Part shown: positions 12,111 to 22,584 of the stretch, one piece after another
Position numbering within the stretch: the first letter of the stretch is position 1
Layout of the letters: every line of letters starts with the position of its first letter
Assembly (NCBI GenBank): GCA_019137255.1
Contig: WPDH01000028.1
Location: 248,001-312,000, forward strand
Length of the DNA: 64,000 nucleotides
From: Corinectria fuckeliana
Taxonomy: Eukaryota; Ascomycota; Sordariomycetes; Hypocreales; Nectriaceae
Direction of reading: 5' to 3'
Translations under genes and position numbers: made by a program
Notes under the pieces: model-generated
The model's database searches: none
Told to the model about the DNA's origin: nothing
What the model saw: the letters and a program-made list of their open reading frames with translations, nothing else

Positions 12111-14309
12111 TCAACCTCCTAGTCCCTCCGTCTTTCTCATTTCCCGGATGACCGTCTCCATGCTGTCGACTCTATCCAAGTCAGGAATCTCAACTTCCGG
12201 CAGCTTCTCGGGCTCTTTCATCGCCGCCAAAGTCTGTTCTCTGACTTCGCCCCTGGCGGCCTCCCTGGCAAGAACCTTCAACTCGTCCTCGATTTGTTTC
12301 ATCGTCGGCTTGCGAGGAGCTTGAGTTCGATTCTCGATGGTCCACCGCCATCCTTGGAGCTGGAAAAGTACGTCGTCCGCTTCTTTGGGGCCCATGTGCT
12401 TCTTGATGAGACGCACCATCCACATCAGTCGTTCTTCGCGCCCGCGTTCCCCACGTTCTAGATCGCGTATCACCACCTCGATCATACAGAGCAGCATCTT
12501 TGGCGACACCTTCTTCTCGATCGACTGGTAAACAACAAGGCATTCCTGTATACAGTGGAGGGTCTGGCGGTCGGAGAGATGGTCCGCCTCGAGAAACCAT
12601 CTTCCCATATGTTCGAGCAGTTCCGTCTGGCTATTGATGCCATGCAGAGCTCTGCCTGGGAGAGCCTCGTTGGGTTGGCCCCAGTTGAGGGCGAGGACTC
12701 GCCAGATAAGTGCAATATTGATGTCCGGGTCTTTGATCATGGCCTCGACATACGGAGTCCACGCCGTCCAGTCCCAGTAGCGGATTATGTAGGTGACATC
12801 CGACCGGCCACGGACCAGCCTCCAGAGCATACGTGCCTTTCTATAGTTGCCGCACGCGATGGCAATTTCCCGGAATAGCCTCGTGTTCCATGGCATTTTG
12901 TCTACCAACTGCTCTGCCATTGACCGGAACTGCCCAGTCATGATCGTGGACCGACAAAACTGCTTTAAGAGGAGGTTACGTTCCTTTTCCGGCGCAGTCC
13001 AAATCTCAATCGCGATCCTGGCCCAATTCTGACTCCCGATGTCAAGGTGCATAAAAGACGGGACAGAATTCTTCTGGAAACACCTGGTAGCCCAAAGACG
13101 GCCCTTGGTGAAAAGGAAGGCATCCTCACCAGTCCATTCGCAAGGATACATGTCGAAGCACTCACTACTTGTTGCGCACGGGTTGAAGGACATGGCCATG
13201 ACCGCCTGGCGCTGAAGTCGTTTAAGATGGTCACCACTGTGTCGCTCACTGAGGATTTCCATTATTGCTGTCCAAAGCAAAGCTGGCCTCTCTCGTCCCA
13301 GTTCCTTGACCGCTGCGCCCAAGATGACGTTATGGCTAGTCGAGTGCTTGTGTGGAAAAGCCAGAGATCCTTCGAATTCGATGAACCCTGTGATCATGTC
13401 GAAGACGAGGGCGGGCGTGAGGAGCTTGCGACAACTGCGTGGAACAGATTGCGAGAGTCTGAAGAAGAGAAAGTATGTCTCAAATTGCTGTGTCCTCAGC
13501 TCTGCGAGCAAGTTGACAGAAGCCTGCCAAAATTCTTCCGTGTAAAGGTCGTAATTTTGACTAGGCCGCGTGATATTAATAGTGCGGACCAGCAGGGTCG
13601 CCATCCTGCTGCGTACCACGTCTAATAGCTCGGGAGCCATTTGTTCCCGAATATGAGAATCAAAAGGATCAAGGGCTATGATCAGGTCTTGACTCGAGAT
13701 CATCCTCCGTCGGATTGAGCCCTGAGCCCGTTTTAGAAAGGGTTTACAGGCCATCCACACAGTCTTTTCGTCGGAATGTGCGAGATCAATCGCTGCAAGG
13801 CGCTGATGGAGTTCGACAATCGACCTTTGGAAGGAGGAAGCCGCCGTGGCTTCAACTGCGCGTGGTTCGGCCGCCAGGGCTGCTGATATATCCGTCGGCG
13901 GTGTATCCTGGGCGGGGCCCTCCAGCCATCCGATGAGACGATCTAGTAGGCCACGCAGACTGAACTTTCTTCCGTTCCGGCGACGTTCCCCTGGTGTAGT
14001 TGGGGCTTCCCACTTCCAATCGCCGGGCTGGAGAGGGAATTCGATGGACCAAGGTGGTGGTAGAGATTGCGATTCGGACATGATGGCAGTCATATGTCGC
14101 TTGCCCAAACGGCGTCGGCTTTCGATTGGGCCCGGGCAGGAGCTCAAAGTTCGACAAGGTTGCGTAGATATTCGGTGATAGCGCTCAATGGCTTGATGTA
14201 GCATCGCATCGGTGATCCAGATGTTGTCTGGTGCGGCTTGCGGCGCCGGGCACCAGCCCACTCTGGAGCGAAGTGCCGCGCATCGTGGGGGCATTGAGCA
14301 AACTGGCAC
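12111..14309 (-). CDS. Unrecognised protein of up to 732 aa, single exon
   Basis: This is one uninterrupted frame from an ATG at 14309 to a TGA at 12111. I do not recognise a family. The protein is mostly predicted helix with many Trp and Arg residues, no clear transmembrane segment, and a charged C-terminus rich in Glu/Arg/Lys (about residues 660-725) that may be coiled coil. The helical-repeat appearance recalls organelle RNA-binding or mitoribosome-associated proteins, but no PPR motif could be confirmed. The start is uncertain. The first 76 residues are poorly ordered, and Met77 (14081), followed by Ser-Glu-Ser-Gln, is a plausible alternative. A neighbouring frame (14185-14370) encodes a basic, mitochondrial-presequence-like stretch just upstream. 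The gene is convergent with the Leashin-like gene. Confidence 0.7.
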   Translation of the reverse strand: MPVCSMPPRCAALRSRVGWCPAPQAAPDNIWITDAMLHQAIERYHRISTQPCRTLSSCPGPIESRRRLGKRHMTAIMSESQSLPPPWSIEFPLQPGDWKWEAPTTPGERRRNGRKFSLRGLLDRLIGWLEGPAQDTPPTDISAALAAEPRAVEATAASSFQRSIVELHQRLAAIDLAHSDEKTVWMACKPFLKRAQGSIRRRMISSQDLIIALDPFDSHIREQMAPELLDVVRSRMATLLVRTINITRPSQNYDLYTEEFWQASVNLLAELRTQQFETYFLFFRLSQSVPRSCRKLLTPALVFDMITGFIEFEGSLAFPHKHSTSHNVILGAAVKELGRERPALLWTAIMEILSERHSGDHLKRLQRQAVMAMSFNPCATSSECFDMYPCEWTGEDAFLFTKGRLWATRCFQKNSVPSFMHLDIGSQNWARIAIEIWTAPEKERNLLLKQFCRSTIMTGQFRSMAEQLVDKMPWNTRLFREIAIACGNYRKARMLWRLVRGRSDVTYIIRYWDWTAWTPYVEAMIKDPDINIALIWRVLALNWGQPNEALPGRALHGINSQTELLEHMGRWFLEADHLSDRQTLHCIQECLVVYQSIEKKVSPKMLLCMIEVVIRDLERGERGREERLMWMVRLIKKHMGPKEADDVLFQLQGWRWTIENRTQAPRKPTMKQIEDELKVLAREAARGEVREQTLAAMKEPEKLPEVEIPDLDRVDSMETVIREMRKTEGLGG

Positions 14310-14671
14310 GGCGGATCGTGGAGAGCAGAGTCATTCCCATGGCGTGGTTGAGGTGTGCCCTCAATTCGTGACCGGGGATAGGCAGCACCGCCTTAAGCAG
14401 TGTCGAACATGTGTGCTGGATTGTCAAAGTTCGAGATGCTAGCTTTAGAGGAGAGTTGGAGCTTCTTTTTCGGCTCTGCCAGCCAACCAGGGCGGTTCCA
14501 ATTGAAAGTGCTATTATGTAAGCTGATACAGTGGCGTCTGGTGCAAATACTGAGACACGTGACGGCGCGCGGCATTGACGTACAAAATAGTAATGCTCAC
14601 AGGCGTGTCCGGGAAATTAAAGGTCCGGCCAGCGACCCGCCGATTCTTGTCAACATTTGTGTAAGTGGACC
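14310..14671. other. Upstream region of the 12111-14309 gene, up to the transposon edge
   Basis: This 362-bp stretch separates the start of the minus-strand gene from the left terminal inverted repeat of the piggyBac-like element. It presumably holds the promoter of the minus-strand gene. No RNA gene or recognised site was seen. Confidence 0.5.
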
Positions 14672-14700
14672 ATCCCTTTGAGTGTCGTAAGCCTACACTT
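14672..14700 (+). repeat. Left terminal inverted repeat of piggyBac-like element
   Basis: This 29-bp sequence starts ATCCCTTTGAGTG and ends CCTACACTT. It matches the reverse complement of 16727-16755 at every position. The match stops immediately outside and just inside the repeat. Confidence 0.92.
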
Positions 14701-14812
14701 CCGTACCAAGCCCCACATGACCCCCGCTAAGGCCGAGGTACGTAGAGTGACTTTAAGCACCAGCGAAATCAACCCCGCCCAATTCATCATACAATTCATT
14801 CTGTGCATTCTC

Positions 14813-16663
14813 ATGGATTCCCAACAGCCCTCTAGCCAGGCGGCAGTCAATACATATGATGACAATAGCTTCATTCGTACTGATGACAGCCGCCGCGAGC
14901 ACCCAGCTGATAACACCTGCCGGCCGATACATGATCCGGTCCGGGATCGCAGTTACAACTTCGAGCTGATAGACCTTCCAAGCCGGGTCTTTAAGATAAC
15001 AGCCCTGCCCCCAGAGCCGCTATTACTTTTCCAGCAATTCCTACCTATTTCCTTAGTGGAAAGCTAGGTCTGCTACACTAATAGCTAGGTTAATCACCAG
15101 CTTGAGCAGTATAAAGCTGGTAGCTGTAGATTAAAGCCACAGTCTCGGCTGTTAACTTAGAAGCTGACCTCTATTATAGAAATCTATATATAGCTTATAA
15201 TCCTGATATATATGAGAATACATAGGGAGCCGCAGATTAAGGACTATTAGAAGGTTTCTGCTTTAAAGGACTAACACCCTATCCACCTAGTGACTAAATA
15301 GATGCCTTATAACCGCTTCTAGCTATTATCATAGTATCTTCACATCTATAACTTTACAACTATTAATAAGAACCCTAATATAAGCTTTTACGGCCACACC
15401 TTTAGCCGGGTTAATACGTGGTCTAACTATATATAGTATATGTCTACTGTTTTCTATATCCTGGGCATATCTATCGCTATAGATGAGTGTATAGTCCGCT
15501 TTCTCGGAAGGTCCTTAGAGATAATAACTATCCCTTTAAAGCTAATTCCCGTAGGGTTTAAAGTCTGGGCTGTAGCTTAATAAGGCTATTTCCTGCGGTG
15601 GATTTAGCACCAGCCAGGCTGAAAGTTCGGGCCTGTAAGGATCCAGCTAACCTACCAGCGCCTGCTGTCATAGCTGCGGCGGGTATGGTAGCAGCGATAA
15701 GAGAAGAATACGATCTATCTGAACCCGACCTAAGCTGTGGTTATTACCCTAGTAAATCTGCTGCTAGAGGCCACATACCATGTATTTCTTAATAACCTAT
15801 TCTCTTCCTGTGACCTCTTTCGCCAGCTCTAGCAGTATAGCTACAGAGCTACCAGCACAGCCCGCAGGAACTATAGTATTTATAAGCCTCTTATTAATCT
15901 TAAAGCTACAGATAATATAGCTGCTGGCAGCCTTAAATTTAATATTATTAAAGCTATCTCTACAGCTGATAATAAGGTTAATCAGGTAGCTTAGAAAGAT
16001 AATACCCTTATATTATTCCTGTTAACTGTGTTTAGGGGTGATAAAAGACTTAACCGCAAGAGGAAAAGACTAATAACAGACCAAATGTAAGCATAGCTAA
16101 TATAGCGTTTTTTTAGTGACGAGCCTATTAAGCTGATTTCTATCCTATCTATCGCTGCTATCTATAATAATAAGATGAATACTGTGGATCGCAGTGATCA
16201 GATGCGAGCGTATTAGGGCCTTAACCACTGTGTACGCAGGGGCGGCTAGAAGGCCCTAGCTTAGGACTTTCTGCTAGAAATAGCCCTTATTAACAGCTTC
16301 ATCTTACAGCAGCAGGGGCAGCCGCAGTGGAAGCCAGAGGCATCACAAGACAGTTAGCAGCAACACCTTATTAATAACCTTATTAAGAAGTATAAGACTG
16401 ACAGTTAGGCACGATAGAGGTTTCAGACTGGAGACGAATTTACGCTTATGTCACAGTATAAATAGGTCCGTAATAAAAATCCTGCACCGTGTAAAGCATA
16501 TAAAGGAATACAGGTTAGAGAGGGTCAGCCGCAGCAGCTACTGCTGTAATCCAGCAGTGGGAATAGAGGCAAGAGGGTTTAGTCATGATACGGCTGTGAA
16601 GAGTGTAATATATCTCTATGTAGATCTGGGAATTGCTGGGACTTCTATCACCGCATAAATTAG
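14813..16663 (+). pseudogene. Broken piggyBac-type transposase (DDE_Tnp_1_7)
   Basis: The ATG at 14813 and the terminal TAG at 16661 lie in the same frame, and family-like sequence can be read in that frame throughout. Nonsense codons interrupt it, starting at 15065. Recognisable pieces are an N-terminal PPEPLLLFQQFLP stretch, IYMRIHREPQIKDY near 15210, the SIAIDECIVRFLGRSLE region near 15475 containing a catalytic-type Asp, a YHVFLNNLFSS block near 15778, a NKMNTVDRSDQM block near 16170 and a terminal Cys-rich CEECNISLCRSGNC domain near 16600. Nearly all stops are TAG or TAA where Gln or Trp would be expected, that is CAG/CAA or TGG with C-to-T or G-to-A changes. No frameshift was needed. 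The element cannot make a transposase. Confidence 0.85.
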
Positions 16664-16726
16664 GTGGGGTTGAATGTACCTTTCATTTGCTGCTCTCTGG
16701 TTGGACCAAACCCCCGCTCGCAACCC

Positions 16727-16755
16727 AAGTGTAGGCTTACGACACTCAAAGGGAT
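16727..16755 (-). repeat. Right terminal inverted repeat of piggyBac-like element
   Basis: This 29-bp sequence ends CTCAAAGGGAT. It is the exact reverse complement of the left repeat at 14672-14700, which defines the element boundary. Confidence 0.92.
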
Positions 16756-17377
16756 AGGGAACGGCGCCGCTAAGCGCAGCTCAGTCTTACCTTGAACCTC
16801 CGCACAACCAACCACCGCCTCACCCGGCACAGTTATCCTTGCAAGCGTGCCTACCCCTTGCTCATTGCAGCTCTGCTGAAGGCTGGGCCCCTGTCCTTCC
16901 CGTTGCCCTGTCTCAGTGCGGACGAGCCGAGATCACGAGCACCGCCCACCAAGGATCAGCTACGGAGAACGGAGAACGGAGGCTATTGTCACCTTCCCGC
17001 CATCATTCAGCGGCCCTCTCTTCTAGCTCGCGGCCTCGTCAATGTTCCGCGCATCACCAACCTGAACTCTCCGCCTATCGACTAGCTACCTACCTACTCT
17101 AACTATCCTTGTCGCTCTGTCCCGACGTTGCTACTGGAGCGCGCCGACGTGGAGCTCCCCAGATAGGAATACCAACAACCAGCCTGTCCTTGCCGCCTTC
17201 TCCTGAGCATGCCCTGTTGAACCGTCGACAGCCATATTCAACTTCTTCATCGCCTTCGTCTACCATATTCTCCGCTAGTCGTTTATCCTCTACTACACGC
17301 GACAACACGCTCCACTACGCCGCTCCATGGCTTTGCGAGCTCCCTTATCAACCTCGTCGACGTCACCCCGTAGTTAG
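16756..17377. other. Leader/promoter region of the vezatin-like gene
   Basis: This 622-bp stretch lies between the transposon and the next start codon. It is C/T-rich on the plus strand, typical of fungal 5' untranslated leaders. A TACCTACCTACTC run lies near 17086-17100. No protein gene is supported. Confidence 0.5.
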
Positions 17378-19474
17378 ATGGAGCCCGTTGTGTACGAGGA
17401 GACGCCTTTAGCCGACTACCTCAGAGGTGAGTTTACTGTCTATCTGGTGTCATTAACAAATGGGAACTCGAACCAACTAACCTTCCTTCCAAGATGGGGG
17501 AGATGAGCCACAGGCGGATTGGGCGCCCGGCGCGACGACTCCCGATGTCGAATCCTCGAGTGGCCGGTCCAGCCCTTCATCACCTCCCAGCCCCTCCCCA
17601 TTCGCGCCGACCGGTCGACCTCTAGTCAAGGCAAGATACCGCAAGAAGATACCTGGTCCCCTCCGACTCGATCTTCCGAGACCAATTTCGTTGCGATCCT
17701 TTCGGAAAACCTACTCAGTACGTATTTCACATGATCCTTCGCTGTTAGCTCACATCCCTCTAATCAGCTCATTCACTAGGCCGCGGTAGCTGCGAGTATC
17801 GATCGAGCCGACAATGCCAAGTTCCTCGAACAGTTCCGTTACATGATCATTGCGTCTCAGCTGTTGAGCGGCCATTCCGGGATAGGACAGCACCCACTCA
17901 GCGCCCACGGCGCTGCAGCATCTACGAATGATGGGGACCAATCTCTACTGTCGACTGAGGGTATCTTTGCGTCAATCCTTGCTGCCTTGGCAGTTGCGGT
18001 CATATTAAGCTGGGTCGCGGAAAGCGGTGTAACGCGGAAGCGACTTATTTTCTTTCTCCTTCTCTGTGTGGCTGGCATACTCCTTGGACAGGTTTATATG
18101 AGAAGGCAGTGGCTGCGGTATCGACGAACCCAATCGCTATCTGAAATCACGGCATTCATCGAGAGCTCCCACAGTTATGACGGCACTTCAGGAGCCGCCT
18201 TGTCCCTCATCCAGGAGGTGGAACTGGTCTCCCGGGGCTACCGAATGTCAGTCCCCCCCAAACCAAGCTTCATTGTAGATCCCGGCCTCTAACAAGCCTG
18301 CAGCAGCGCACCATTGCCCCCGATCAGCCGTATCGAAGATCAAACTCAGACTCGAAAATGTGTCCGGCTACGCAAGGCCCTGAAGACCTCCTTTTCAGAC
18401 GTCCTGAAGACATACAACCAGGTTTGCGCCGTTGTGAACGGATTTGCAGAGCAGACAGACCTGGAGAAGTACTACGATATCTATGACATTAGTGACTTCG
18501 ACATGTCTGATGCACAGCGCGGTTTCGACTATGACGAATTCGAGGACCCGGAGTCATTGAGGACTCTCAAGATCCTGGCCGCCCGCTTCTTCACCATTCG
18601 CAAAATGTTCCTCTGCGCACTTTTGGCCCTTGATGCCAGCGGTGACGCAAATGACCTGCTCCGGTGGACGACAGCCGTCGAGTCTCTGCGAAGTCTCAAT
18701 GCTTCGACGAATGCTGCGTGCGACCGGGTACAGAGCATCCTAAGCGAGGAACAATGTAAGTGCCATATGTGACCCCAGCGAACCCAATCCTCTACTAACA
18801 AGCATCGAGTCTATCCGTCGTCACCGATCCCGAAGAACGCACTCACGCCTGGGAGGGAGCGATGGCGCGCTCAGCTCCGCAAGCTCAACTCACTTTCTAG
18901 TGGAATCAGGGGGCTGCAAGCGAAGCTCCAGCTTCTTCGCGAGGAATCCGACAGGGCACTCAACGACTCGAATGACATTACGGAACTCGGCCCTAACCTC
19001 ATGTCTCAGTTTGAGTCGATTGGTGTGGATTTGAAGGATCTCATGACGGCTTGGGAGGAAGGCCGAGCTGCCCTAGCCCTCGGGATCGATAGAAACGAGA
19101 AGAGGCTTTCGTCTATGAGCACTCTAATATCTCCCTCCGGCTCCCTGAGCGGGCTCACTACCGTCGATGAAAGTGGCAATGCCGTGGATGCTCTGAAAGC
19201 ACTTACGGGCGAGTCGCCAGCCAGTTCTGAGTACAACGGTCCGGCGGAACACGAAACCCTCGAAGTGTTTGAAGCAGTGGCACGACCACGACCACGAAGC
19301 ATGCTCACAAGAGAGGAGAGGATAGTCAGGATGAAGGAAGAGCGAGAGCACAAGGCACTTGCACGACAACAAGTCGACGCAACCAAGGGCATGCTCCGTG
19401 AACTAGAGACGGTCATCAACCTTAGACCTCGAACCCGCATGAGTGCCCCAGCTGGGCGGATTGTCTCGATGTGA
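17378..19474 (+). CDS. Vezatin/Inp2-like membrane protein (618 aa)
   Basis: Exons: 17378-17426, 17494-17717, 17780-18246, 18304-18755, 18810-19474; phases close exactly to 618 residues plus TGA. The start Met-Glu-Pro-Val-Val-Tyr-Glu-Glu is typical of the filamentous-fungal vezatin family (myosin-binding domain; relatives of yeast Inp2, the peroxisomal Myo2 receptor). A Ser/Pro-rich N-terminal region (residues about 17-75) is followed by two hydrophobic helices (about 153-171 and 181-197) separated by a short basic loop, then a long cytosolic helical domain. That domain contains the DLEKYYDIYDISDFD motif, a TPGRERWRAQLRKL segment and a C-terminal coiled-coil region. Role by family: adaptor linking an organelle membrane, probably peroxisomes, to myosin V. 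The window does not show the cargo. Intron 3 has a CAGCAG tandem acceptor. Confidence 0.82.
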
Positions 19475-20688
19475 AACCACCACGACCTCGAACGCCACGG
19501 CCTCGATCACCACACCTCGGTCATCACGTGTCGCCACTACACGTCACCATCCCTCGCTGCTATCACTATCACCATTATGAACACCACGCCATCATTCTCA
19601 TTACTGACCTTTCTTTGCTTTTTTGCCACAACCACAACAACTAGCACCAGCCTCTCACATACAGCCATGCGCAGACTAGCAACGCGCACACAGCATTTGT
19701 TCATCAAAGGCACGACGACATGTACGATTTTCTTTCAGCGGCACATTATTATCATATAGAACGGGAAAGGCGCAAAAAATGGGCATTTGGAGGGTTTGTG
19801 ATTCAGCTAAATTGCTTATTGATTTTCCAATGTCTCACATAGTTTGTACGCAATATTGTACACTGGAATTTGGGTATGGCGACGTCTCAGTGCTTTGACG
19901 GGGACCCAGCTACCCATCGAGCAGAGTGCCCGATTATCGAAGCAAAAGCAGCAGCGGCACGGACACGTGTGAATTGGTCCATGCGATAGAATCACGCTTG
20001 TTAATAATTTTTCGTTTCGATTTCTGTTGCCATGTATATCTATATTTGCACTGAGAACGAGAATAAGGGTAGCTATTTAGGTACAATCCAGCCCAGTGTG
20101 TGTAATGCGTTGAGAGGAAGACGATAATCAAGAAGAACTGGCTAGCTATGAAGCCTTGATGTGCTTTCGTCAGTGTCACGACGCTGAAGGGTGCGAAGAG
20201 TCGAAGTATACGAAGTGCGAAGTACGCGAATGGTACTTAATTAAGTAAGAAAATTGGCTCTCTACAGTACCTAGGTAAGTAGGCTAATCCGGTTTAGGTA
20301 TTTGTGTGCCCCGCGTCGAGTTGGCGTCACGACGCGTCTAATCCCCACCACCAACTCGCGGTCCGCGTGTTAAGTGCTTGCTTGCCTGAGCCCTGGAGTA
20401 ATCTTGGATCTTGGATCCTTCAACCATCCCTTCTTGCAACCACCACCGTCTCCTCTTCGCTCCCCAACAACTGCTTTCGCTCGACAGTTATTCCCATTCG
20501 ACCTTTTTTGACCTCTCTCTCTCTCTCTTCTAAACCCTTTCCTCTATCTAACCCAACAACACTCACAATTTCCAGCCAGTCGGTCAGTGGCCCCTCGTCC
20601 GCCCCCGCCTTTTTTTTCTGCCCAGGCATACTCTCCTCCACGCACCGCCAGATGCAGCCAGCTAACGCGCCGCGCAAACGCAGACAAT
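19475..20688. other. Intergenic region and PCNA promoter
   Basis: The stretch is 1214 bp. The first 100 bp are CCACGACC/TCACCA-rich simple sequence. An AT-rich middle follows, then a TACCTAGGTAAGTAGG motif cluster at about 20267-20283, an MCB hexamer at 20332 and a long CT-rich leader (20400-20560) ahead of PCNA. No gene is supported. Confidence 0.55.
20332..20337 (+). promoter_or_regulatory. MCB-type ACGCGT element upstream of PCNA
   Basis: ACGCGT, in the context GACGCGTC, lies about 350 bp upstream of the PCNA start codon. In fungi MBF (Mbp1/Swi6-type) binds this hexamer and drives G1/S transcription of replication genes. The hexamer also occurs by chance inside some coding regions of this window, so it counts only together with its location. 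Confidence 0.5.
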
Positions 20689-21542
20689 ATGTTGGAGGCA
20701 CGACTCGAGCAGGCTAACATCCTGAAAAGGGTTGTCGACGCCATCAAGGACCTCGTCCAGGATTGCAACTTCGACTGCAATGACACCGGCATCGCCCTGC
20801 AGGCCATGGACAACTCCCATGTCGCCCTGGTGTCCATGATGCTCAAGGCCGAGGCCTTCTCCCCCTTCCGCTGCGACCGCAACATCTCCCTCGGCGTCAA
20901 TCTGACCTCCCTGACCAAGGTCCTGCGCGCTGCCCAAAACGAGGATATCCTCACCCTCAAGGCCGAGGACGGCCCTGACGTCCTCAACCTGGTCTTCGAG
21001 AGCAGCGAGAACGACCGCATCAGCGAGTATGACCTCAAGCTCATGGACATTGACCAGGAGCACCTTGGCATCCCCGATACCGAGTACGCTTCCACCATTG
21101 CCATGCCCGCCTCCGAGTTCCGACGTATCTGCACCGATTTGGCCGCCATGTCGGAGTCAGTTAGCATCGAAGCCTCCAAGGACGGTGTCAAGTTTGCGTG
21201 CAACGGTGATATCGGCAACGGCTCTGTGACGCTACGGAGCCACACCAACGTGGAGAAGCCGGAGCTCAACGTTGATATCGAGCTGACGGAGCCTGTGTCC
21301 TTGACCTTCTCCCTGAAGTACCTGGTCAACTTCTGCAAGGCCGCTGCCCTGTCAACCCAGGTCAAGATCTGCCTTTCCAACGAGGTGCCGCTCCTGGTCG
21401 AGTATACCCTGGCGGGCAGCAGCTACCTGCGCTTCTACCTGGCGCCAAAGGTATGTCGATCCCTCCATTTTCCCCAACACCCACACACCCATCTTGGTAT
21501 TATGGAGCTAACACGCAAGTTCAGATTGGCGATGAAGAGTAA
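20689..21542 (+). CDS. POL30: Proliferating cell nuclear antigen (PCNA, 259 aa)
   Basis: Exons: 20689-21450 and 21525-21542; the 74-bp intron has GTATGT and TTCAG ends. The last exon adds only Ile-Gly-Asp-Glu-Glu and the stop. The protein begins MLEARLEQANILKRVVDAI and has the family length. It forms the trimeric sliding clamp that tethers replicative polymerases and repair factors to DNA. Conserved blocks include DCNFDCNDTGIALQAMDNSH, the CDRNISLGVNL loop, the inter-domain connecting region around KLMDIDQEHLGIPDTEY and the C-terminal LAPKIGDEE. An in-frame ATG-less extension upstream (from 20587) is leader sequence and is not used. The promoter carries an MCB hexamer. Confidence 0.97.
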
Positions 21543-22584
21543 ACATTGGCGCAGAAGGCGACATGACACCATCTTACCTACTATCAGCCGGCGTTGCAAG
21601 GACGTGGTGATCCTGCTTTGGCGCAGAGAGGCTTCTGCCGTGAAAATGGATACCATGGATTTATTTACGGGGGAAGGGGGGGGTCATCAGAAGGATATCT
21701 GTTATTAGAGGAAGTACGAGTCACGGATATATGATGGCTTGCTGTGGGCTAGCTAGGTAGCTAGCTGCCCTGATACGATAATGATTTCAAAGCCTTTAAT
21801 TTTGGTTGTCTAACGTCCTGTACTCATCCCCATCCCATGTTATCATGCATCAATCTGGCCTACCTGACCTGGTATGAGACGAGATAAAAAAGAATCTGAC
21901 GTCATTTTAATTGTACCTTTCGGAGCACAAAATCACAGACATGAGCACTCTTACAGCTGTGATTTATTGCCATGATTTGGGGGGTACTATAGGTAGGCTT
22001 GAAAGCTGGATGCACACTTCTTAAAGCGGGAATAGGTCTATTAGTCCAGATGAAAGAAAAGAAATCGATTAGAAAGACTCACAGATAGGTACTATTAGTA
22101 GTCGAAGAAGGTGCGGGGCAAATCGCACCGCACCGGATCTTTTGGCGGGGAACATCCGTCACTAGTAGCAAGCCGAACTTCGGTTGACTCGAAAGCCAGT
22201 CATCTGAAAGGACCGTCGTCGTTGTGTACCTCGACTACTGGCACCTTCTCTCTTCCTTCCCCCTCTACTCGCTTTGCCTCTATCTCTTGTTCAGGCTTCT
22301 TTGAGGTAGCAGACGGAGGTTCTCGTCTCGGTAGTCGCGCGCCAACCAGTCACAATCTTGGCTAGAGCGAGTTCAACGCAAAGAGACTTCCTAGGCATTA
22401 TCCTCACGTCTAGCAGTACTGCTGTAGGTAAGGTACTTGCTTATCCACGGAGTATCCGAGTACAGAAGAGTCTGCCTGGGTACCCAAGTCAGCCAGACTC
22501 TGCGGCCAGTCAAGCCCCCGTCATTCCGTTCTCGCTTGCCAAGAGACTCTCACCCTCACAACTCGGCGGCTACCAGAAATTGCC
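21543..22584. other. Intergenic region before the pyridoxal kinase gene
   Basis: This 1042-bp stretch holds the PCNA 3' flank, with an AGCTAGGTAGCTAGC near-palindrome near 21750, and the kinase promoter and leader. Small open frames at 22111-22580 have no recognisable features. Nothing else is seen. Confidence 0.5.

Larger units (their letters stand above)
14672..16755 (+). mobile_element. piggyBac-like DNA transposon, RIP-inactivated
   Basis: The element is about 2.08 kb and is bounded by perfect 29-bp terminal inverted repeats: left 14672-14700 beginning ATCCCTTTGAGTG, right 16727-16755 as its exact reverse complement. Inside is a single degraded transposase of the DDE_Tnp_1_7 (piggyBac) type on the plus strand. 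I do not see a TTAA duplication at the ends, which piggyBac elements normally leave; the flanks read GTGGACC and AGGGAACG. The site has therefore decayed, or this lineage uses another target. TpA-type changes and TAG/TAA stops are abundant inside and absent from flanking genes, as expected for RIP. Confidence 0.85.

Noticed and set aside
20587..20688. N-terminal extension of PCNA in the same frame
   Set aside because: PCNA proteins begin MLEARLEQ, and the extra residues come from CT-rich leader sequence without an ATG at 20587.
20544..21380. Minus-strand frame of 278 codons opposite PCNA
   Set aside because: It mirrors the conserved PCNA exon; codon bias in the real gene keeps the antisense open. 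No family features.
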